From positions 29,863,045-29,927,044 of the forward strand of contig OZ025245.1 of assembly GCA_964019155.1 (NCBI GenBank): a stretch of 64,000 nt of DNA. Reading direction: 5' to 3'. The position numbers were made by a program, and so were the translations under genes. Of the stretch, positions 14,301 to 26,725 are shown one piece after another. This stretch comes from Osedax fenrisi (Eukaryota > Annelida > Polychaeta > Sabellida > Siboglinidae). The notes under the pieces are model-generated. The model was not told the DNA's origin and made no database searches. It saw only the letters and a list, made by a program, of their open reading frames with translations. Within the stretch, counting starts at the first letter, position 1. Each line of letters opens with the position of its first letter.

Positions 14301-15329
14301 CTCCATAGATGAGGGAATGATTAAGTTTAAAGGCCGCATCAGCTATATTCAGTACCTGCCAAATAAGCCGACAAAGCGTGGTTTTAAATTTTTTGCTTTA
14401 TGCGATGCGCCTAGCGGGTACTGTTTAAAGCTGCGGATATATTCGGGTAGGGATGACAGATATTCAAGTGGCGAGGGCTTCAATTTCAATATTATTATGG
14501 ATTTATTAGCTAATTATCTGAATATTAATACTATTCTTTATACAGATAATTACTATACTTCCATAAAACTTGCGAAAGCGTTGCTCTCTAAAAGCACACA
14601 TCTCGTCGGAACTATCCGAAAAACTTCCAAATCATTCCCGAACCTAGCGGATGTGTCCTTGGAAAGTGGAGGTAATTTCAAGCTGGTGAATGAAGATGGG
14701 ATCGTTGTATGCCGCTATGTTGACAAGCGTGATGTTTATGTATTATCTACCATTACTGATGGATCAGATATAGATGTTCCGATGACGAGGTAGTATATTA
14801 TGATATACTTTTTGTTTATATTTACTTATATTGTATTTATATAAATAGATTCAATACTACCGAAAGACGTCGAAAGCCATCCATGATAATTGACTATAAC
14901 AAGCACATGGGTGGTGTTGATCATATGGATCAATTTCGGTCATACTATAAAGTTGGCCGAAAATCGTATAAATATTGGAAATATTTATTGTATAGTTTAT
15001 TCGATATTTCTGTCATAAATTCGTTCATGTTATATAAACTAAAAAATGTAAAAAAATGTAATTTATTACTTTTTAAAAATGACCTGATTGATGAAATGAT
15101 GATTTCATATTCATCTAGGAATTTGCCTTCTAATAGGCCTACTCCTTCAAAAAAAGGTCATAAATTAATTTCTGCCGGGATGCGATTATGTTGGCAATGT
15201 AATAATCTTGGTCGAAAAAACAAAAATGGAAATAAAATACACACTCGTCTGACCTGTGACATGTGCGATATTTCTTTTTGTAAAAATTGCTTTATTGATT
15301 ATCATGCGAATACTTTAAATAATAATTAA
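11321..15329 (+). CDS. piggyBac transposase, six exons, apparently intact
   Basis: DDE/DDD-type transposase predicted to cut and paste its element at TTAA sites in the nucleus. Exons by my reading: 11321-11425, 13015-13446, 13580-13760, 13942-14180, 14236-14789 and 14849-15329. All introns are GT-AG and the phases match throughout (1992 nt, 663 aa plus stop). Residues 1-179 hold an acidic start, repeats of a VLEREAE unit, then Gly-Ser-Thr-Arg and an RG-rich stretch. The transposase fold follows. Catalytic Asp candidates are D344 in VSIDEGM, D423 in LYTDNYYTS and D528 in MGGVDHMDQ. The C-terminus (about 615-660) is a Cys-rich zinc-binding domain (CWQC, CDMC, CKNC). The start is the first ATG in an open exon with no upstream coding signal. 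Five introns and the basic RG tail are unusual for piggyBac. There are no internal stops, so it may be active or recently active. A domesticated gene is less likely, given the intact TIRs. Confidence 0.88.
11450..12740. repeat. Degenerate tandem repeat in transposase intron 1
   Basis: The 1.6-kb intron is built from about three diverged copies of a 375-410 bp AT-rich unit. Landmark phrases recur: 'agttatagtttttagata' near 11476 and 11886, and 'ttgc-tagcaacataaataataaa' near 11780, 12150 and 12530. Confidence 0.7.
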
Positions 15330-16200
15330 ATATATATTTTGTATATTACCCGTCTATGTGTATATATTATTACTTTTAATTTATATATACATTGTTATAG
15401 TACTTATTTTTAATATTTTGTATGCATATATTTTTGTGTTATAATTTATTCTATAATATTTATATTTCTTTTTGTAAAAATTGCTTTGTTGATTATCATG
15501 CGGATACATATTAATTATATATTTTGTATATTACCCGTCTATGTGTATATATTATTACTTTTAATTTATATATACATTGTTATAGTACTTATTTTTAATA
15601 TTTTGTATGCATATATTTTTGTGTTATAATTTATTCTATAATATTTATATTTCTTTTTGTAAAAATTGCTTTGTTGATTATCATGCGGATACATATTAAT
15701 TATATATTTTGTATATTACCCGTCTATGTGTATATATTATTACTTTTAATTTATATATAAATTGTTATAGTACTTATTTTTAATATTTTGTATGCATATA
15801 TTTTTGTGTTATAATTTATTCTATAATATTTATATTTCTTTTTGTAAAAATTGCTTTGTTGATTATCATGCGGATACATATTAATTATATATTTTGTATA
15901 TTACCCGTCTATGTGTATATATTATTACTTTTAATTTATATATACATTGTTATAGTACTTATTTTTAATATTTTGTATGCATATATTTTTGTGTTCTAAT
16001 TTATTATATGTAGAATTATATTTCTTTTTGTAAAAATTGCTTTGTTGATTATCATGCGGATACATATTATACTTACTAAATAAATATTAATTATATATTT
16101 TGTATATTACCCGTCTATGTGTATATATTATTACTTTTAATTTATATATATATATTGTTATGCATATATTTTTGTGTTATAATTTATTCTATAAGAATTA
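15271..16200. repeat. 185-bp tandem array that includes the transposase 3' coding end
   Basis: The sequence TTTCTTTTTGTAAAAATTGC, which encodes part of the last Cys motif of the transposase, occurs at 15271 and again at 15465, 15650, 15835 and 16021, that is, every 185-194 bp. Each copy carries the last codons (with the change GATTATCATGCGGATAC), the stop region and about 140 bp of 3' sequence. The first copy is the functional gene end; the others lie downstream. The copies are nearly identical, so the amplification is recent. Confidence 0.92.
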
Positions 16201-16278
16201 TATTTAATAATCTGATAAAATAAAATATGTACAATACATTTATCAATTATTTTATATTGTATATACATTTTTTTTTCA

Positions 16279-17900
16279 TTTATATAAAATATTATATACT
16301 TTATGAATAAATATAACTTATAATATATAATTATCAATATTTGAATACAAATAATAATTTTGTAAAATGTAAGTATTTTTATTAAATAAATATTTAAAAA
16401 TGTTTTAAATAAATTACTTGATCATTCATATAAGTATGTATAATTTATTAAATAATTAATTAATATAGAATATTTTTCAGTTTATTATTAAGTAGAATGT
16501 TATAAAGATTTTATATATGAGAATCTATATGTATATTATAATATTTTATGGAGTATTTATTGATTGAAATATCATACTATTTTGAAGTACAAATTAATTA
16601 TAATTATTCTAATTAATTAAGTATAATATTACGAATAATAATTATATTTCATTTTTGTTTCCAGATTTATATAATATATTATATACTTAATGAAATAAAT
16701 ATAACTTGTAATATATAATTATCAATATTTGAATACAAATAATAATTTTGTAAAATATAAGTATTTTTATTAAATAAATATTTAAATTTTTTAAAAATAA
16801 ATTACTTGTCTCATATAAGTATGTATAATTTATAAAATAATTAATTAATATAGAATATTTTTTCAGTTTATTATTAAGTAGAATGTTATAAAGATTTTAT
16901 CTAATAGAATTAATATGTATATAATAATATTTTATTGAGTATTGATTGATTGAAATATCATACTATTTTGAAGTACAAATTAATTATAATTATTCTAATT
17001 AATTAAGTATAATATTACGAATAATAATTATATTTCATTTTTTTTTCCAGATTTATATAATATATTATATACTTAATGAAATAAATATAACTTGTAATAT
17101 ATAATTATCAATATTTGAATACAAATAATAATTTTGTAAAAAGTAAGTATTTTTATTAAATAAAAATGTAAATTTTTTTTAAATAAATTACTATTATCAT
17201 ATAATTAAGTATAATTTATTAAATAATTAATTAATATAGAATATTTTTTCAGTTTATTATTAAGTAGAATGTTATACAGATTTTATCTAATAGAATCAAT
17301 ATGTATATAATAATATGTTATGGAGTAATGATTGATTGAAATATGATACTATTTTGAAGTAAAAATTAATTATAATTATTTTAATTAATATAGTATAATA
17401 TTACGAATAATAATTATATTTCATTTTTTTTTTGAGATTTATATATTATATTATATGCTTTATAAAATAAATATAATTTATCATATATATTTATCAATAT
17501 TTGAATAAAAATAATAATGTTGTAAAATGTAAGTATTTTTATTAAATAATAAATATTTAAAAATTAAAACAATAAATTACTTTTATCATATAAGTATGTA
17601 TAATTTATTAAATAATTAATTAATATAGAATATTTTTTCAGTTTATTATTAAGTAGAGTGTTATAAAGATTTTATCTAATAGAATCAATATGTATATAAT
17701 AATATTTTATTGAGTATTGATTGATTGAAATATCATTCTATTTTGAAGTACAAATTAATTATAATTATTCTAATTAATTAAGTATACTATTACGAATAAT
17801 AATTATATTTCATTTTTTTTTCAAGATTTATATAATATATTATATACTTAATAAAATAAATATAACTTGTAATATATAATTATCAATATTTCCATACGAA
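16279..17900. repeat. 386-bp tandem array in the piggyBac 3' region
   Basis: The phrase ATTTATATAATATATTATAT and its variants recur at about 16279, 16665, 17051, 17437 and 17826, giving four full copies and a partial fifth with a period of 386-389 bp. The units are non-coding. The array ends less than 100 bp from the right terminus. Confidence 0.92.
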
Positions 17901-17973
17901 TGATCATTTTTTAAAAAGGTGCGTACACTTTTTTAAAATATACATTATTTTTCACAAGTCATTAAAAACGGCT

Positions 17974-17990
17974 GGGTTTCACAGGGTTAA
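17974..17990 (-). repeat. piggyBac right terminal inverted repeat and TTAA
   Basis: GGGTTTCACAGGG followed by TTAA. The TTAA at 17987-17990 is also the left target site of the next element. Confidence 0.9.
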
Positions 17991-19180
17991 GGGCATACCT
18001 CAGCATGCAGGCCACAATGTATTAACATAACAAATAATGGCTCTATTCAAAGTTAGACTTACAGCATTCAATTCAATGAATTGAGCTAGTTTTGTGTTAT
18101 TATATTAAATACATTCATATGCACAATCCTATACCTCAACATTATTCTTGTGTATTATTCATATATATATAAATATATACATACAAAACTCTATATTTAT
18201 TAATAAGTATTTTATATAGAAATTTATATTTTTTCAATTATACATATACAAATATTTAAATATTTGAGGTATAGTATTATTTATATATTTGTTTTGTATA
18301 CAATGCTAAACAAATTAGTATGATACATATAATAGTTTTTGATTTACCTACATTTATATACATATACCTAGCGCTAATTTATTTATTCTGAGTAAACGCC
18401 ATTTGAAGTTAGACAGCCTAAAAAGCGATTGATTTTATTTAAAAAATATATAAATGTATTTGAAAACAACTAATATGTTATACTTAACATATCGTTGGAT
18501 CTAGTTCCATGTTAAATTAATCGGATAAGTTGGATTGCATAAGTCGGACTTTTCTATAAGTCGGACACATATTATAGTCATTTTTATACTGGATAAGTCG
18601 ATCTTTTTATAAATTTTCAGAATGTATTACATAATATCAAATAGTGAATATTATAATTTTAGTAAGTAATATTATTGAATACAACATTTATGTTGTTGAT
18701 TTTTGCATAATTCCACATTTCGGTAACCCTTTGACGCTGCACGTCGCACTATTTATTTGCATGATATTCTGAATCTCTGATAATTCAGACATTTCGATAA
18801 GTCGGACACGTTTCCCGGTCCCTTGCGAGTCCGACCTGTCGGGAGTTGACTGTATATATATATATTTACACTGAGGAGTCTATTTATATCTGCTATTAAC
18901 ATATATGATTCAATAAATAAATATTATTATTATATACATTTAAGTGTATAAATATAATTATATTTCAAAAAATATTTTTATATTTATTTATAATAATATA
19001 AATCATTTATTAGAATACTTGCTATTTAGAACTATTTGTATGCTATTTCTAGATTCATGGCTAACAATTTTACACATTTAAAAAACACTATAATTATTAA
19101 TATTATGAAACAAAAAATAAATAATTTTTTTAAAAAATATTTGTGAATTCAACCCATTACATGCATGTTGCGATATGCCC
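17991..19180. mobile_element. TTAA-flanked element abutting piggyBac
   Basis: The left end after TTAA reads GGGCATACCTCAGCATGCA. The right end, just before TTAA at 19181-19184, is inverted GGGCATATCGCAACATGCA, matching at 16 of 19 positions. The 1190-bp interior has no transposase frame. It contains part of a pogo-like element (18505-18853) that probably inserted later. The GGG start groups it with the element at 5693. Confidence 0.7.
18505..18853. mobile_element. pogo/Tigger-like terminus, probably left-truncated
   Basis: The right end is the inverse of CAGTCAACTCCCGACAGGTC and is followed by TA. Inside lie several copies of ATAAGTCGGAC (about 18559, 18577, 18796), the usual subterminal motif arrangement of Tigger-like elements. 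I could not find a matching left terminus, although the motif cluster starts near 18515. There is no coding frame. Confidence 0.65.
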
Positions 19181-19184
19181 TTAA

Positions 19185-20360
19185 GTCGCATAGACGTGTA
19201 CCTCTTTTTTCAGATCACTTTTCTATACTCATAAGGTCATCTTAGTTTCTACAATTTATGAAGATAATAATTAAAAAATTAAAATTCACATTTTTATTTT
19301 TAATTACATCAATTATGTCAATGTTCTGAAATTTATCTAAAAATTATATTTAATAGAGATACCAAAATGCCAGCTAAATATTCATTATTAATATAAATAA
19401 GTAAATTTACATTTTCATTTTTAATATTTGTAAAAGCTCATCTCTGGAATATTGAGTTTCTGTTTACTTAATAATTTCTCTGTATACAATGCATGATTAA
19501 AGGAATAGTACAATGATTATTACTATATAAATTGTATACAATTATATTACTATAACAAATTTATAAAAATATATTATAATAAATCAAATATAATACATTT
19601 AATGTATACTAAACTACCTAGAAATTTTCTACTATTATTTTACTTTTTATAATATATATAAATAATATATGAAATATTATATTTTAAAAGATAAATTATT
19701 ATTTTAATAGGTAACCCCCTAATTTATATTTGTGTAGATAAAAGATAATATAATCGAGTAGAAAAGGGTAGTATAATTATGCATTCTGTTGATACATTAT
19801 ATTACAGTATCAACTAAAAGTTGTATAATTTTACATTCAGTTGATACTACATCATATGATAAAAGCATGTGTTATACAATCTTGTGATATGTATAAAGTA
19901 ATTTAGAACATTTTCTTACTGGGTTCTTTATTAAAATTATCTTTAAATAAATTAATTCTCTATTATTATATTTAAATTTCATTTTTTATAAGATATGGTA
20001 TATAACTTATTTGGGTAATTAGTAAAATAACTGGTGTAATAAAATTAATTATATTACTCAGTATTTACACAATTTTAAACTATCAAATATATTATAATAT
20101 ATAATTACTTTATAATAATAAATAAATGTATTAACCATATATATATATATGAGTAAGTGGCATTGCTCATCATTAAATATAACCAATCAAATTAAAGAAT
20201 GTTCACTAAATTTATTTTATATTCGTTACATATTATATTTTTCCTTATTATATTTATTATTTACAAATTTGATCAAATTACTCTTGTAAAGTAAACGTAT
20301 TTTTCATATTTATATTAACTTTTAAATAATGTATTCTATTTTATATTCTAGTTATTGTAT

Positions 20361-20396
<36 letters not shown>

Positions 20397-21600
20397 ATAA
20401 TATTATTTATTTATTATAATTCAATATTTTCATATATACAAATAATATATATTTATATTCCTGTATCTGTAATTTTATATTTATATTAATTTGTAAATGT
20501 ATTACTTTATTATTAAAATTAACTGATTTATTTTGATCTTGATTTCATCTATATATGTATTTATTCTGATATATTCATCCAGCTATAAAATATTATTCAA
20601 TAGTGCCTATGTAATAATACAATTTTAGTAGTATATTGATAATAACTAAATTCTATGTGATTTTTATTAGAAAATTATGCATACAATTAAATTATTAAAA
20701 GATTAATAATTTTCAAAATATACAACATAATTGTATGACATAAACACAAATAAATCTTATGAGTTATAGTATAATTTCTGTTTGTTGATATAAAATAATT
20801 ATAGTATAACTTATATTGAAATTATAGCTAGATCTAATTATACAGAAATCTCCATCTATTTACAGGCTGTGCATATTATATCCCATTATTAGATAAGAAG
20901 ACTCCCCTTAATGTGATACTAGACTTTTCAATTGGAAAGGCTAATTCATGCATCTATATATAGCCCATGTTAAATCTCAATCTACTTGATATGTAGAAGT
21001 GGCTTATAATATATCTATTTATATATTATAAATATCTAACGCTATAAATATACAATTAAATAATATAACTATAACTATATAGAAGCAATTAAACAATCCA
21101 TAACTTGTTATGTATAAACTGATCTTAATTATATTAAATTATTATATTCATTTACCTTTATCATATCACAGTATAATTAGAAAATGCACAATCATTACTT
21201 ATTTTCAATGTTCCAATATCACTCCACTTTTATACCAACATCATATCTGCCACCTGCAATCATTGATCACATGTTTTACTATTTATGTATTGATTATTCA
21301 TACCTTGTTGTATTAATTAATTCCATATATTAAGTATATTTATATATATATAAAAAAATTAATTAAATGTTATTGAATCTATATAATTATTATGCTATAA
21401 TATTATTTTTAATTTAATTTCGTTTATATACAATTATAATGTATTTATAAATATTTGTTAATAACAAAATATATATACATATATATTCCATATTCAATTA
21501 AATATAGAGATTATTACATTAAAATTAATATATTTATTCAGTAAATAGTTGTATATATATATATCAATACATTAATAACAATTATTTATAAAATCCATAA
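19185..21600. other. AT-rich intergenic DNA upstream of the Kelch gene
   Basis: There are TA tracts near 20362-20390 and 21553. No exon, TIR or RNA is recognised. The promoter of the BTB-Kelch gene should lie at its right end, but no motif stands out in such AT-rich sequence. Confidence 0.55.
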
Positions 21601-21610
21601 CAGTTAATCA

Positions 21611-23893
21611 ATGGATTCGTATTGCATTGGATTAGTCTCCAACATGAATTCCCTCAGAAATCAAGACATCCTGACCAACTTCTCAATTATCAGTGATTCT
21701 ATTGAATATAGGGTTATATATCATTATATATTTAGTAAGTAATCAGGGAGGTATATATTTAAATTTTGTTTAATGTTATATTAATTTTAATTTATAGAAA
21801 TAATAAAAATATTAAATACTATCATAATATTTAGCTATTAAAAGTTAAATATCTCCATTATATATTTTACAATATATGTATATTTGCTCATGTATTTTAC
21901 ACTAAATTTACATGTAGGATACAAACTATTACTACAAATTATAAAACCCTATATAGTTTATTATAATTAAAACATACTCGTAATATATATATATATATAT
22001 ATCAATGATTATTTTAACATTATATTTATTTTCACTACTTCTATACAAAATATATTTACAGTGATAATAATATAAATATTATTTATAAATGAATCATTAT
22101 TTAATATAATAATTAATGACCAGGTGCATAAGGTAATATTGGCTGGAGCCAGTGATTACTTCAGATGTCTCTTTAACTCTGATATGAAGGAGAACAACCA
22201 GTCTAAGGGCAGCTTCAACTTTAGCCGGAACGGCATGGAGTCTTTGTTACAGTATATCTATTCAGGAGAGGTATGCATTGATGAAAATAATATTGGAGAA
22301 TTGACGGAAATCTCATCGTATCTACAAGTTTTTAATTTATTTAATAATTGTTCTATTTTATTTAATTAAATTTAATATATACTGATTAATTAAATCAATT
22401 TAATAATATAGAATAATAATAATATTAAAATAAAAAATGTTAATTAAATTAATATATATTATATGTATATTATCAGATATATATATTATGACAATTATTT
22501 TGTATCTTATTTTCTCTTATTAATCCTAACTAATGTTAATTTAATTATTCCCAAGGTAAAGTCTTTGATTGAAAAGTGTGACAGTTTTCTGGCAGAATAT
22601 CTCCCTGAGCATCCTTCAAGTAATCTGTTGGATATAATGTATAGTTATAACATGACTTATGTTAATATGTATCTTCAGAAGATAAAAAGTGATTTTAATA
22701 TTATTTTTATTGAAACAATAGAAAAATATGTTTTCTTAAAACTAAGCCCTAATGATTTACATGAATTTTTAAAACAACGAGCTTTTCATAGTTCAAATGA
22801 ATATTATTTTGTTAAAGGTATTGTGTTATGGTTGACATACGATTTAGATAGTAGATTTGATAATGCAATATCCTTGTTTAGTCTAATTAATTGTAGAGTT
22901 TGTGATAAAAATATAATGCTAGATAATAAAGTAATTAATACAGGAAACTGTAAATTAGATCTAATCATTCAGCAATTACATATTAATATTTCTGTATTAA
23001 ATGACAAATCTACTCTAGAATTATTAAATTATTATAAACTAAACTCTATTGATAGTTTTAGCATTCCGTCTTATGAAGAATCAACTATCAATACTAAAAA
23101 ACAGTTATCTCTATATAAAGTAGCAAATGATGGTATTTATGATATTAATGATAATAACAGAATATTTCAATATCATTTTGGTGATGGTAATAAAGTTATT
23201 TATATTAATAGTAATTTATTAATTATTAATTTTACTAAAGGTAAAATGTTAAGATTTAATACTATAACTAATGATGTAACCCATTGTAGTTACCCTCGTT
23301 TTTATTTATTTCAAAGTGGCTGTGCTCCAACTGTTAATGTAACGATAGATGGTGATTTGATCACTATTGGTGGATATCAGCCTAATAATAGGAGTTATTC
23401 ATGTAAAGTGAATATTTATAATATAAATACAGATTCATGGTCAGCAGGTAAATCTTTACCTTATGGTGTACTGGCTCATGCCACAGTTGTAGTAGATGAG
23501 GATATTTATGTTATTGGTGGTGATACTGGTATTGGTGCTACTACTAATACAGTAATACGTTATAGAGGTGGTAAGTGGCATACATTAGCACCTTTATTAC
23601 ATGCGAGATGTTGGCATGCTGCTTTAGTACGAGATAACTGTATTTATGTATATGGTGGTTATTGTGGTGGTCTTAAGCCTGAATGTTATAACATTACAAC
23701 TAATGTATGGACATCTCTTAATACAGATATATTTAATGATGTAACATCATATAATAGTTTTTATGATGAAAGTGTAATTTACATGTATTCTAATAATAAT
23801 ATATATTCTATATGTTTAGATAACAATGATAAAACATTATTATATAGTGATGTTAATATATCTCACTATTGTTTAATTCTTATGAATTTGTGA
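21611..23893 (+). CDS. BTB-BACK-Kelch (KLHL-like) protein, three exons
   Basis: Likely substrate adaptor of a Cullin-3 ubiquitin ligase, from its domain order. Exons are 21611-21712, 22124-22327 and 22556-23893; all junctions are GT-AG in phase 0 (547 aa). Residues about 5-110 form the BTB domain (HKVILAGASDYFRCLF, then LLQYIYSGEV). Residues 110-210 look like a BACK domain (VKSLIEKCDSFLAEYLP at the BTB/BACK border). Kelch blades with double Gly are clear near residues 373 (ITIGGY), 421 (VIGGD) and 468 (VYGGY), with WSAGKSLP and WHTLAPLLHARCWHAALV between them. Earlier blades are degenerate, and full KLHL proteins have six. The ATG of exon 1 is the only start that keeps the BTB N-terminus. Exons 1-2 use mixed codons, whereas exon 3 is strongly AT-biased. 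No neighbour is obviously related. Confidence 0.88.
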
Positions 23894-23951
23894 ATTAAAT
23901 ATATTTACTATTGTTTATTTATTTCATCATATTATCAATGTGTATTATTAT

Positions 23952-23957
23952 AATAAA
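23952..23957 (+). promoter_or_regulatory. Candidate polyadenylation signal of the Kelch gene
   Basis: AATAAA lies 59 bp after the stop codon. The hexamer is common by chance in DNA this AT-rich, so the support is position only. Confidence 0.45.
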
Positions 23958-23959
23958 TA

Positions 23960-25990
23960 TGAATACCCTTTTTATTTAATTAATTAATTATAATACAATA
24001 TCACAATTATAAACACAATAGATATATTATAAATTATATATTATATAATGAATATAATATAAACATGTATTGTTTTAATATAAACTATTCCATATATAAT
24101 ATATAGTTAATTATTGAATTTCTTGTTCCAGATATAAATATTCAGTATTATAATGTATATTTAATTATATTTCAGATTTCATAATATACTTATCTATATT
24201 CATTACATTATTAAATTACTGATTATTTTAATATATGATTAACTCTTAATATTATATTTAACTTATTAATAACTATATTATTTAATAATTCTATAAATAA
24301 TATGAAATAATCATATCTTAATTATATAGGTCAATCCTTTCTAGAGAAGATTGTTGTATTATGAATGTTTAATAGATACGTTCCATTATCTTAAATATAT
24401 TATTATTATCATATAATCTAAATATAATTAACCTGTTGAGAAATAACAAAGAGTTATGCATGTTTATTAAGTAAGATAGTACATTTGATCCTACATCGGT
24501 GACCTGTATATGAGTGAGAATAATAAGAGATATGGATAAGAAATAGACTACCGAACATTTGCACTGTGGACATAACATTGCCTTCTCTCTTGGAGAACAA
24601 CACTGCTGCAGGTTTTGTAATAATAGAATCACAGTTTAATAATGCATGTATTACAAAACATACAACCTAATATCATCATATTGTCACTTCTATAAATAAG
24701 GCTGTAACATTTATGTTCCTACAAATACTCACTAATCCACAGAATAAAGATATGAATATCTCTAATAACAGCTGTAACCTTGACCTCATTAAAGAGCTCT
24801 TACTTTATTGAACATATCTGACCTTGAACACTGTAGACACACTGATCTGTTAAACAACATGCGATGATTGCATGGGAACAGACACTAAAGGAAGCTCTTC
24901 AGATAATTTATATAGGTTTACCTTATAGTATATCAGCTTTACCTATAATACACTATTAGTCTATCTCACACACCTACACTATCACTGTTTGTTATTGTCA
25001 TTACTTTTGTTACATCTTTTTATACTTATTTGATATTATATGAATAAAATAGTTAATTATTTGATATATTATGATTATAATAATGAATACATTGTATATC
25101 ACTTCCCTATCACACTATGATAATAAACCATTCAATGATACTATACATGAATTCCCTGACATATTAACATTGCAAACAGAAACATGCATAAACACTACAT
25201 AACTAATTACACAGAGACAAGTGACCTTCATTCTACTGCAAAGTAAGAAGACTATCCACAGAGAAGCTTACAATATCACACGAGCAGTTCAGTAACCTAC
25301 AACAACTGCAGAAGATAATCAGAAGCTAGCACCCTGCACTCTGTAATCACCCCTTCATATGGTCCACTAACAATGAGGTAAGTTCATCCAGCTGGTGATT
25401 ATAGAATATTAAATAATCAAATTGTTAAACTCAGATACACAATTCATTATATCAAAGATGTTCCTTAAATCTGAGAAACAAGAATATATTCTCAAAGTTG
25501 GCTAAAGACTGCCACCAGATTCCAGTAATTATGAAAGATATCCCAAACACAGCAGTCTTAACACATGCGAGGTTATTTGAAGATGTCATATTATCATTAT
25601 ACTACATTAAATACATACATTTAAAAATAATCAAGATGCATAAATCCTCTTAAGAATTAATAGTTCACTTTATTTACTATTAATATATCGCAACTTATTA
25701 TTTAATTACAAATAAGAATACTTTTATTGCGTAATGAGAATTATTATATTACAGATCACACGTATTGAAATAAGTTATTTAGTCGTTACGATACCTCACA
25801 GATGATATTATCGATGTTATATAGTGTATTACCCAGAATGCAATAGTACATCACTGTTATTATACACTAACTTATCCACATCCCCTAGGTGTGAATGTAG
25901 AGGTGGCTTTCCCTAAAGAAATGTGGGATTAGCCATCTTCAGAAGTCTCCGAGATACAGAAAACTGTTAGTAAATATCCTTGTATATATA
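23960..25990. other. Intergenic region, partly higher in GC, no gene resolved
   Basis: 24300-25400 is less AT-rich than the surroundings. It contains a strong donor-like GAG|GTAAGT at 25374-25381 just after an ATG, but I could not connect it to a downstream coding exon. No repeat ends were identified. Confidence 0.45.
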
Positions 25991-25993
25991 AAC

Positions 25994-26072
25994 TTAGGCT
26001 AGCTCAGCAGGCTAAGTCTTCATATACACATGCTGTAGGGCTTAGTTAAACCCCATACAGACCTAATAAATA
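25994..26072 (+). repeat. Degenerate tRNA-like (SINE head) sequence
   Basis: GGCTAGCTCAGCAGGCTAAG resembles an A box. About 40 bp later TTAGTTAAACCCC resembles a B box. The spacing and the intervening CATACACATGCTGTAGG phrase parallel the SINE at 38367. The B box has lost the CG of GGTTCGA, so it is not a functional tRNA. It is probably an old relative of the SINE head. Confidence 0.5.
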
Positions 26073-26725
26073 GGGCTTAAATAATATAAGTGATGTTATA
26101 TTATTATATATATATATACTAGTGTAATATGCAATATTGTTACATATAATATGTAGATTTACTATTTAAAAGTTACCATATGAAATAAGTACCACTATTA
26201 ATTATATTTTCTATTAATAATCTATTTATAGTTCCCTATAGAGTTTGTTGTTATCTACTAACTTATATCCTTTACATAGTATTATATAGGTACAGTAATC
26301 ATTTCCATATTACAGTATTACATACTAATATAACTTTAACCTTGACCTCAGTTAGATACTACAATGACCTCTATTGCAATAACATCATCTAGCTCTCACT
26401 GAATAGTATCTCTACAAACCTGTGTATGTTCCATTATTGTGAAATCTCCTTTTACTATCGTTATCATATATTACTAGAGCCCTAATTCTAGTACACCATC
26501 ATTATACTAGATAACCCTCCTTCTACACCCCTACTACTATGTAACATCATTAACTTCTATACCACCTCACCATATCCCTATCACCCTCAGTACTATGCTA
26601 CACTCACTCACTCCATTTCAATGATATACCCACCTCCATTTCAGTGCTACACATAGGAAGTCTATGAAGAGGTAATAGAGGAGTGATACTACAAACACCG
26701 GTAGTCTTATTCCCTCATTGACTAC

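Larger units (their letters stand above)
10687..17986 (+). mobile_element. Complete piggyBac transposon, 7.3 kb
   Basis: TTAA at 10683-10686 is followed by CTCTGTGAATCCC. The right end reads GGGTTTCACAGGG and is followed by TTAA at 17987-17990. Inverted, the right end is CCCTGTGAAACCC, so the 13-bp ends match at 11 positions. A CCCT-type terminus and an exact TTAA duplication are the hallmarks of piggyBac. The element encloses one piggyBac transposase gene (11321-15329) in a single orientation, between a 0.6-kb 5' leader and a 2.65-kb 3' region made almost wholly of tandem repeats. At 7.3 kb it is about three times the length of the classic insect element (about 2.5 kb). Introns and repeat expansion account for the excess. 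Confidence 0.92.

Noticed and set aside
15271..17900. Regularly spaced repeats as a possible CRISPR array
   Set aside because: The units are direct tandem copies of 185 and 386 bp without short repeats and unique spacers, and the DNA is eukaryotic.
25374..25900. Short gene starting ATGAG|GTAAGT and spliced to 25890
   Set aside because: The joined frame stops after about ten codons and no alternative acceptor gives a coding exon.
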